Assembly: GCF_000250875.1 (NCBI RefSeq)
Contig: NZ_JH605011.1
Span: 77,095 to 88,680, forward strand
DNA: 11,586 bases
Source: Sutterella parvirubra YIT 11816
GTDB taxonomy: Bacteria > Pseudomonadota > Gammaproteobacteria > Burkholderiales > Burkholderiaceae_F
Reading direction: 5' to 3'
Shown here: positions 6,479 through 11,586 of the stretch, piece after piece
Position numbering within the stretch: position 1 is the stretch's first letter
Layout of the letters: every line of letters starts with the position of its first letter
Position numbers and translations under genes: made by a program
Notes under the pieces: model-generated
Database searches by the model: none
Told to the model about the DNA's origin: nothing
What the model saw: the letters and a program-made list of their open reading frames with translations, nothing else

Positions 6479-8752
6479 ATGCCGGGTTGGTTCCGATACG
6501 CGCTCTTCGCGATCTTCGCCCTCGCGGGCGTCTCGCTCTTCGGCCTCGCGGCCACGAGTTCGGACTCGTCGCTCTTTGAAAAGTACTATCCGCTCCTGAG
6601 CGTCGCCAACCGCGTGATCGCGGTGCTCCTCTTCGCGTTGGTCGTCGCGATGATCGCGCGGCTCGCGCAGTACTTCCGGCAGCACCGCTTCGGCATGCAC
6701 ATGACGGTGAGGCTTGCGGCCGTCACCGCCGGGATCGCCGTGAGCGCGTGCCTCGTCATCTACCTCGTCTCCGCCCTCTTCATCTCGCGCTCGATCGACT
6801 CGTGGTTCGACGTGCGCGTCGAGCGCGCGCTCGACTCGGGCGTGACGATCACCCGCGGGATTCTCCAGCAGCAGCAGACCCTCACCGAGGCGGCCGCCCG
6901 CCAGATGGCGGAGGCGCTCTCGCGCACGCCGCCATCGCAGATGATCAACGATCTGATGCGCCTCACCGAGCGCGAAGCCAACCTCGAAGCGCTCGTCTTC
7001 CTCGGGAACGGCACCGCGGTCGCCGCGGCGGGCTCGAGGTTGAACGTGCTCCTCCCTGAGCTTCCCACGCCCGCGCAGATGCGCGTCGTGCGCTCGACCG
7101 GGATCTACAGCGTGATCGACGGCGACGCGTTCGAGAACACCGAAGCGCTCCGCGAAGGGCGTCTCTCGATCCGCGTGATCGTGCCGATCGGCGAGGTGCA
7201 GACCGAAAACGCCGCGGGCGGGTTCGGGAACGGCGGCCTTTTCGACCGCTCCGGGGCGTCCGCCAACATGTTCCTTCAGGTCGTGCAGGGGGTCGCGGAC
7301 GAAACGAGCCGCAACGCCGCCGACCTCGTGACGGGGTACCGCGACTACCAGACGCTCGTGCTCTCCCGCGCGTCGCTTCGCTCCATCTACTCGGGCACCC
7401 TTTTCCTCACGCTTCTCTTCGTCGCCTTCGGCGCGGTCGCCTTCGCGATCGCGTTCGCGCGCCGCTCGATCGATCCGCTCCTGCAGCTCGAAGCCGGGAC
7501 GCACCGCGCGGCCGACGGGAACTTCCTCCCGATCCGCGAATTCCCAGGGAGCAATGAAATCAACGTCCTCACGAAGAGCTTCAACACGATGCTGCGCGAA
7601 GTGGACGAAGCCCGCCGGGGGTTGGACGCCCAGCGCCGCGAGGCCGAGCAGGCGCAGACCTATCTGGAGCGCGTCCTCGCGAACATTTCTTCGGGCGTGG
7701 TCGTCATCGACCATGAAGGCACGATCGTGACGGCGAACGCCGCCGCGGTGACGATCCTGGGGAGCGACCTCTGCGGGACGGGGCTTCCGATCGCCGAAGC
7801 CGCCCCGAACCTTCTGGAAGCGATCGACCGGCACCGTCAGCAGCAGACCGACGACGAGGAGTCGGGGCTGAGCTTCGAATTCGAGCTCGTGCGCGAGAAC
7901 CGCACGACGCCCCTCTACGTCAAGACCTCCTCGATGCCCTTGGGCGCCCTCGAGGGTACCGTCCTCGTCTTTGACGACGTGACGAACCTCTACGAGGCGC
8001 AGCGCGCGACCGCCTGGGGCGAAGTCGCCCGCAGGCTCGCCCACGAGATCAAGAATCCGTTGACGCCGATCCGCCTTGCGGCGGAGCGCCTTGAGATGAA
8101 GCTGGAGGACCACCTGACGAACGAAGCCGACCAGCTGGTGCTGCGCCGCGCGATCAGCACGATCACGTCTCAGGTCGATGCGCTCAAACAGATGGTCAAC
8201 GACTTCCGCGAATACGCGAAGCTCCCGGTCGCGCAGCTGAAGCCCTTGGACCTCAACGCCTTCATCGAGGACTGCGCGCAGCTTTATCATGAGGCCGGCA
8301 TCGAGATTCTGACGCATCTTGACCCGAATCTACCCATGATCGAAGCGGACCAAGCACAACTTCGTCAGGTCCTGCATAATTTAATTTCCAACAGCATCGA
8401 CGCAGCCGAGGGCGGTCACCCCGAGATCCGCGTTTCCACGAAGCTCGAAACCGGTCCCGGCGAACGCCGAGCAGTCCGTCTGGTCATTCGTGATAATGGA
8501 TGCGGCTTCACCGAGGCCATCCTCAGCAAGGCCTTCGAACCGTACGTGACCACGAAGGAGACCGGCACCGGGCTCGGCCTGCCGATGGTCAAGAAGATTC
8601 TTGACGAGCATCACGCGCGCATCACGCTCTCCAACCAGACGGATGCTTCCGGCATGATGATCTACGGCGCCAGGATCGACATCCTTTTCCGGGCCGCGCC
8701 CGGAGAACCGACCGATACTTCCGACCGCACTCCCCAACAAAGCGAGATTTAG
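6479..8752 (+). CDS. ntrY: NtrY-type membrane sensor histidine kinase
   Basis: Autophosphorylates on His and passes phosphate to the response regulator encoded next to it; NtrY family members are linked to nitrogen and redox control. Order of parts in the 757 residues: membrane segments at about 5-25, 43-63 and 77-103, an extracytoplasmic region (about 104-303), a fourth membrane segment (about 304-327), HAMP-like region (about 328-380), coiled linker, PAS domain (about 395-505), the dimerisation/phosphoacceptor motif RRLAHEIKNPLTPIRLAAER (518-537, His522), then ATPase motifs: N box HNLISNSIDAA (633-643), G1 DNGCGF (672-677), F box FEPYVTT (686-692) and G2 GTGLGLPMVKK (696-706). All catalytic motifs are intact. 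The ribosome site TGAGGG (6466-6471) overlaps the DUF4390 stop codon. Part of the gene around 8281-8400 is poorer in G and C than the rest. The signal sensed is unknown. Confidence 0.93.
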   Translation: MPGWFRYALFAIFALAGVSLFGLAATSSDSSLFEKYYPLLSVANRVIAVLLFALVVAMIARLAQYFRQHRFGMHMTVRLAAVTAGIAVSACLVIYLVSALFISRSIDSWFDVRVERALDSGVTITRGILQQQQTLTEAAARQMAEALSRTPPSQMINDLMRLTEREANLEALVFLGNGTAVAAAGSRLNVLLPELPTPAQMRVVRSTGIYSVIDGDAFENTEALREGRLSIRVIVPIGEVQTENAAGGFGNGGLFDRSGASANMFLQVVQGVADETSRNAADLVTGYRDYQTLVLSRASLRSIYSGTLFLTLLFVAFGAVAFAIAFARRSIDPLLQLEAGTHRAADGNFLPIREFPGSNEINVLTKSFNTMLREVDEARRGLDAQRREAEQAQTYLERVLANISSGVVVIDHEGTIVTANAAAVTILGSDLCGTGLPIAEAAPNLLEAIDRHRQQQTDDEESGLSFEFELVRENRTTPLYVKTSSMPLGALEGTVLVFDDVTNLYEAQRATAWGEVARRLAHEIKNPLTPIRLAAERLEMKLEDHLTNEADQLVLRRAISTITSQVDALKQMVNDFREYAKLPVAQLKPLDLNAFIEDCAQLYHEAGIEILTHLDPNLPMIEADQAQLRQVLHNLISNSIDAAEGGHPEIRVSTKLETGPGERRAVRLVIRDNGCGFTEAILSKAFEPYVTTKETGTGLGLPMVKKILDEHHARITLSNQTDASGMMIYGARIDILFRAAPGEPTDTSDRTPQQSEI

Positions 8753-8755
8753 CCC

Positions 8756-9529
8756 ATGGCAGAGATTTTGGTTGTAGACGACGAGCTTGGTATCCGCAAC
8801 GTGCTCTCCGAAGTGCTTGCGGATGCCGGCTACTACGTGTCGGCGGCCGGTTCGGCGCAAGAGGCCCGCGAACTCGTCCGAACGCGCCGCTTTGAACTCA
8901 TTCTTCTGGACATCTGGATGCCGGGGACCGACGGCATCACGCTCCTGCGCGAATGGGCGCACCGCGAAGAGGTGCACTGCCCGATCGTCATGATGTCCGG
9001 TCACGCCTCGATCGAAGCGGCCATGCAGGCCGTGCGCGACGGCGCCGCCGACTTCCTCGAAAAGCCGATCTCTCTGAAGCGCCTTCTCTCGACCGTGGAA
9101 ACGGTGATCGCGAAGTGGAAGGAAGCCGAATACAAGAAGTCGCAGGAGCAGCAGACCCGCCGCCGTCCGTCGGCCGCGGAAAAGATGAAGGCGAACACGA
9201 CGCAGCTCCTTCCGGTCTTCGAAATTCCCGAGTACGAGCTCACGGTCGACTTCAACCTGCCGCACCGCGACGTGCTGCTCGCCTTGGAGCGCGCCTACTT
9301 CCGCACACTCCTCATCTACCACAACCACTCGGTGAGCCTGGTGGCGAAGCACTCCAACATGGAGCGCACCCACCTCTACCGCAAGGTGAAGGCCCTCGGC
9401 ATCAACCTCGAAGAGCTCCGCGCCCCGCGTCTGAACGACAAGGGCGAACTCATCCGCGACGACCGCCGCGACAAGCTCCTCGCGAGCGCGAACGCCGAAC
9501 CGAACCGCGTTCCGCCGAAGACCTTCTGA
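8756..9529 (+). CDS. Short NtrX-like response regulator (receiver plus Fis-type DNA-binding domain, no AAA+)
   Basis: Partner regulator of the upstream kinase, 257 residues. The receiver domain (about 1-120) is complete: acidic pocket Asp8/Asp9, phosphoacceptor Asp52 in LLDIWMPGTDG (50-60), Ser81 in MMSGHAS and Lys103 in EKPIS. A charged linker (about 121-165) leads to a Fis-type helix-turn-helix (about 169-222) ending in NMERTHLYRKVKALGIN (201-217), very like the C-terminus of NtrC/NtrX proteins, and then a charged tail. The central AAA+ domain that lets true NtrX/NtrC regulators (about 450 residues) act on sigma54 is absent: no Walker A and no GAFTGA. It should therefore bind DNA and act on sigma70 promoters or as a repressor, as in the PrrA/RegA group. 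It starts 3 bases after the ntrY stop, with a weak site GCGAGA (8742-8747). Calling it NtrX rests on position and the C-terminal motif. Confidence 0.9.
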   Translation: MAEILVVDDELGIRNVLSEVLADAGYYVSAAGSAQEARELVRTRRFELILLDIWMPGTDGITLLREWAHREEVHCPIVMMSGHASIEAAMQAVRDGAADFLEKPISLKRLLSTVETVIAKWKEAEYKKSQEQQTRRRPSAAEKMKANTTQLLPVFEIPEYELTVDFNLPHRDVLLALERAYFRTLLIYHNHSVSLVAKHSNMERTHLYRKVKALGINLEELRAPRLNDKGELIRDDRRDKLLASANAEPNRVPPKTF

Positions 9530-9546
9530 GGCCCTCGTGACCATTC

Positions 9547-9571
9547 CGTCCGCCCGGTGAACGGGCGGACG
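9547..9571 (+). promoter_or_regulatory. Perfect 10-bp hairpin immediately before trkA
   Basis: CGTCCGCCCG (9547-9556) pairs perfectly with CGGGCGGACG (9562-9571) around the loop GTGAA. It fills half of the 50 bases between the response regulator stop and the trkA ATG, ending 8 bases before that ATG. No T run follows, so it is not a normal intrinsic terminator. The only purine-rich stretch that could bind the ribosome, GGGCGG, lies in the right arm, so the folded form would hide it. It may be an mRNA processing or stability element or a translational control for trkAH. Confidence 0.6.
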
Positions 9572-9579
9572 CCTCCGCC

Positions 9580-10992
9580 ATGAAAATTCTCATCGTCGGC
9601 GCCGGCCGCATCGGCATTTCCGCCGCCGAGAGTCTGGTTTCCGAAGCCAACGACATCACCGTCGTCGACACCGACGAAGCGCACATCCAGTACCTGCAGG
9701 CGCAGTTCGACCTGCGCGGCGTGGTCGGCTCCGCGACGAGCCCCGAGGTGCTCCGCGAAGCGGGCGCCGAAGACACCGACATGCTGATCGCCGTCACGTC
9801 GAACGACGAGACGAATCTGGCGGTGAGCCTTCTGGCGGCGCGTCTCTTCAACATCCCGACCCGCATCGCCCGCGTGAGGAACCAGGAGCTTTTGGGCTAC
9901 CCGCGCATTTTGGGTGAAGAAGGCTTCGGCGCCACGGCCGTCATCTGGCCCGAGGCCGCCGTGACCGACTATCTGGCGAAGCTGATCGCCTTCCCGGAAG
10001 CGCTCCAGGTGCTCGAATTCGGCGAAGGCCTCGTCAACCTCATCTCCGTGCGCGCGCAGGCCGGGAGCCCCCTGGTGGGCCGCGCGCTCGGCCACCTGCA
10101 GACGCACCTCCCCAATGCGGAAGCCCGCATCGTGGGCGTCTTCCGCCGCAACCGCCGCCTTGAGGTCAACAAGGAGACGATCATCGAGGCGGGCGACGAG
10201 GTGATCTTCCTCTGCGACGCGCGCCACAGCCGCGCCGTGACGGCGGAGATCCGCCGCCACGAAGCCCCCGTGCAGAACATCATCCTCGCGGGGAACGCCG
10301 CGATGGCGCAGGGGATCGTGAAGCAGCTGGGGAGCGAAGACCTCCGGAAGAAGGGCCTTTCCTTGAACGTGCGCATCGTCGAGAGCAGCCGCCTCGAAGC
10401 AAAGCGCTTGGCGGAGAAGTTGGGCACCGACGCGATCGTGATCGAAGGCGACTGGGCGGACGAAGAGATCCTCTACGCCGCCGGGATCGAGACGTGCGAC
10501 CTCTTCATCGCGCTCTCGGAGGACGACGGCGACAACGTGCTCTCGAGCCTCCTGGCGAAGCGCCTCGGCGCCAAGCGCACGATCGCGCTCGTCAACCGCA
10601 AGATCTACGGCGACATGATGCAGGGGTCCCAGATCGACATTACGGTCTCGCCCGCGCAGGCCGCCCTCGGGGAACTCATCAAGCACGTGCGCCGCGGCGA
10701 CGTGACGGCCGCCTACAGCCTGCGCCACGGGCTCGCCGAAGCGCTTGAGATCGTCGCGCACGGCAACCGCCAGTCCTCCAAGGTGGTGGGCCGGCGCATC
10801 AGCCAGATCACGCTCCCCGAAGGATGCGCGATCGGCGCGGTCGTGCGCGGCGAAGGCGAAGACGCCATCGTGCACATGGGCCGCTCGGAAGTGGTGATCG
10901 AACCCGAAGACCGCGTGATCGTCTTCGTCCCGACGAAGCGCCTCATCCCCAAGATCGAACGCCTCTTCGCGGTGAACGTCGGGTTCTTCTGA
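9580..10992 (+). CDS. trkA: Trk system potassium uptake regulatory subunit
   Basis: Cytoplasmic NAD(H)/nucleotide-binding subunit that gates the TrkH channel. The 470 residues form the usual tandem arrangement of two RCK units: RCK_N (about 1-125), RCK_C (about 145-225), RCK_N (about 232-350), RCK_C (about 385-465). The first unit has an intact dinucleotide motif, VGAGRIGISAA (6-16), and the acidic residue Asp30 in VVDTDE (28-33). The second unit lacks the glycine motif: where GxGxxG is expected it reads AGNAAMAQG (237-245), and there is a short insertion (about 252-262) before the next strand VRIVES (264-269). The stop is 13 bases before trkH. The ATG is the first residue of the Rossmann strand, as usual for TrkA; no good ribosome site is visible outside the hairpin just upstream. 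Family assignment is firm. Confidence 0.97.
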   Translation: MKILIVGAGRIGISAAESLVSEANDITVVDTDEAHIQYLQAQFDLRGVVGSATSPEVLREAGAEDTDMLIAVTSNDETNLAVSLLAARLFNIPTRIARVRNQELLGYPRILGEEGFGATAVIWPEAAVTDYLAKLIAFPEALQVLEFGEGLVNLISVRAQAGSPLVGRALGHLQTHLPNAEARIVGVFRRNRRLEVNKETIIEAGDEVIFLCDARHSRAVTAEIRRHEAPVQNIILAGNAAMAQGIVKQLGSEDLRKKGLSLNVRIVESSRLEAKRLAEKLGTDAIVIEGDWADEEILYAAGIETCDLFIALSEDDGDNVLSSLLAKRLGAKRTIALVNRKIYGDMMQGSQIDITVSPAQAALGELIKHVRRGDVTAAYSLRHGLAEALEIVAHGNRQSSKVVGRRISQITLPEGCAIGAVVRGEGEDAIVHMGRSEVVIEPEDRVIVFVPTKRLIPKIERLFAVNVGFF

Positions 10993-11005
10993 CGGGAGCG
11001 CCACG

Positions 11006-11586
11006 ATGCCCAACACGCTCCGCTATCTGCTCTTCCCCGTGCTTCACGCGCTCGGGCCCGTCCTGATGGGCTACGGACTCATCATGCTCATCCCCTGGAT
11101 CGTGAGCGTGACGCAGCAGGACGGCGCGGACGGCGCGTTCCTCGAGGCCGCCATGCTCACCTTCGCGGCCGGGGCGGCGCTTACGCTCCTCACCCGCCGC
11201 TTCAAGCTGGAACTCACCGCCCGGCACGGGTTCCTCCTGGTGACGCTCGTCTGGACGGTGGTGCCGCTTTTTGCGGTCGTGCCGATCATGATCGAACTCC
11301 CGCAGTATTCGCTCGTGCAGATCTACTTCGAGACGATGTCCTGCCTCACGACGACGGGCGCCACGGTGATGACGGGGCTGGACGACCTGCCGCTCTCCAT
11401 CAACGGCTGGCGGTGCTTCCTCGCGTGGATGGGCGGCATGGGCCTGATCGTGCTGTCGGTGGCGATTCTCCCGCTCCTCGGCGTCGGCGGCGCGCAGATC
11501 CTCAAGGCGGAGACGAGCGGACCGCTCAAGGAAACGCGCCTCACGCCCCGCATCGCCGACACCGCGCAGGCCCTCTACCTCATCTA
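11006..11586 (+). CDS. trkH: Trk system potassium uptake channel subunit (N-terminal 193 residues; 3' end beyond window)
   Basis: Inner-membrane K+-translocating subunit that works with TrkA. The visible part is highly hydrophobic, with membrane segments at about 8-34, 45-63, 76-98 and 136-160, and the first pore loop with the selectivity filter motif TTTGATV (115-121). The family stretches WMGGMGLIVLSVAILPLLGV (141-160) and TSGPLKETRLTPRIADTA (170-187) are present. This matches TrkH/TrkG rather than KtrB by the long GGMG segment and by the adjacent two-unit TrkA. The start has GGGAG (10994-10998) 7 bases upstream, close behind trkA, so the two are one operon. The frame is open to the right edge, where roughly 290 further residues would be expected from the usual family length. 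Confidence 0.95.
   Translation, partial: MPNTLRYLLFPVLHALGPVLMGYGLIMLIPWIVSVTQQDGADGAFLEAAMLTFAAGAALTLLTRRFKLELTARHGFLLVTLVWTVVPLFAVVPIMIELPQYSLVQIYFETMSCLTTTGATVMTGLDDLPLSINGWRCFLAWMGGMGLIVLSVAILPLLGVGGAQILKAETSGPLKETRLTPRIADTAQALYLI

Noticed and set aside
6374..8317. 647-codon open frame on the minus strand opposite ntrY
   Set aside because: Its translation is rich in Arg, Asp, Glu and His in the way typical of antisense frames of GC-rich genes; the plus-strand kinase carries all expected motifs.
9376..11016. 546-codon open frame on the minus strand opposite trkA and the end of the response regulator gene
   Set aside because: A shadow frame: it spans two real genes and their gap, has antisense-like composition and no recognisable domain.

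Overview
This is chromosomal housekeeping DNA from a GC-rich proteobacterium, most likely a betaproteobacterium of the order Burkholderiales. The main evidence is the block rsmB - DUF4390 - ntrY - ntrX-like regulator - trkA - trkH downstream of def and fmt, with dprA and a topoisomerase III gene diverging from def. A Sutterellaceae-like relative is possible (short response regulator, divergent DprA), but that is a guess from pattern memory, not a result. Coding density is very high: every stretch longer than about 110 bases is coding. I see no tRNA, rRNA, insertion sequence, CRISPR array or prophage.

Layout. Positions 1-1892 are on the minus strand: the 5' part of a topoisomerase III gene (topB, cut by the window's left edge), preceded in transcription by a divergent dprA-like gene. 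A short divergent intergenic region (1893-1947) carries a perfect TATAAT box for the plus-strand peptide deformylase gene def, which ends in a strong hairpin terminator (2506-2543). A minus-strand alpha/beta hydrolase gene (2572-3468) sits between def and fmt, two genes that usually form one operon. From 3574 to the right edge everything is on the plus strand and tightly packed: fmt and rsmB overlap by 4 bases, then come a signal-peptide-bearing DUF4390 protein, a membrane histidine kinase of the NtrY type, a short NtrX-like response regulator, and the potassium uptake genes trkA and trkH (cut by the right edge).

How the genes work together. def and fmt are the removal and addition arms of N-formylmethionine handling. 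rsmB methylates 16S rRNA. NtrY senses an envelope or cytoplasmic cue and should phosphorylate the short response regulator; the DUF4390 protein just upstream is a candidate exported partner of the kinase. TrkA and TrkH are the regulatory and channel subunits of a K+ uptake system, and their tight linkage to NtrYX suggests shared expression. A 10-bp perfect hairpin directly before the trkA start could set the ratio between the two halves.

I found no clearly new biological system. The points most worth a second look are the response regulator without an AAA+ domain beside an NtrY kinase, the DprA-like protein that has lost several family motifs and the C-terminal domain, the split def/fmt pair, and the hairpin in front of trkA.
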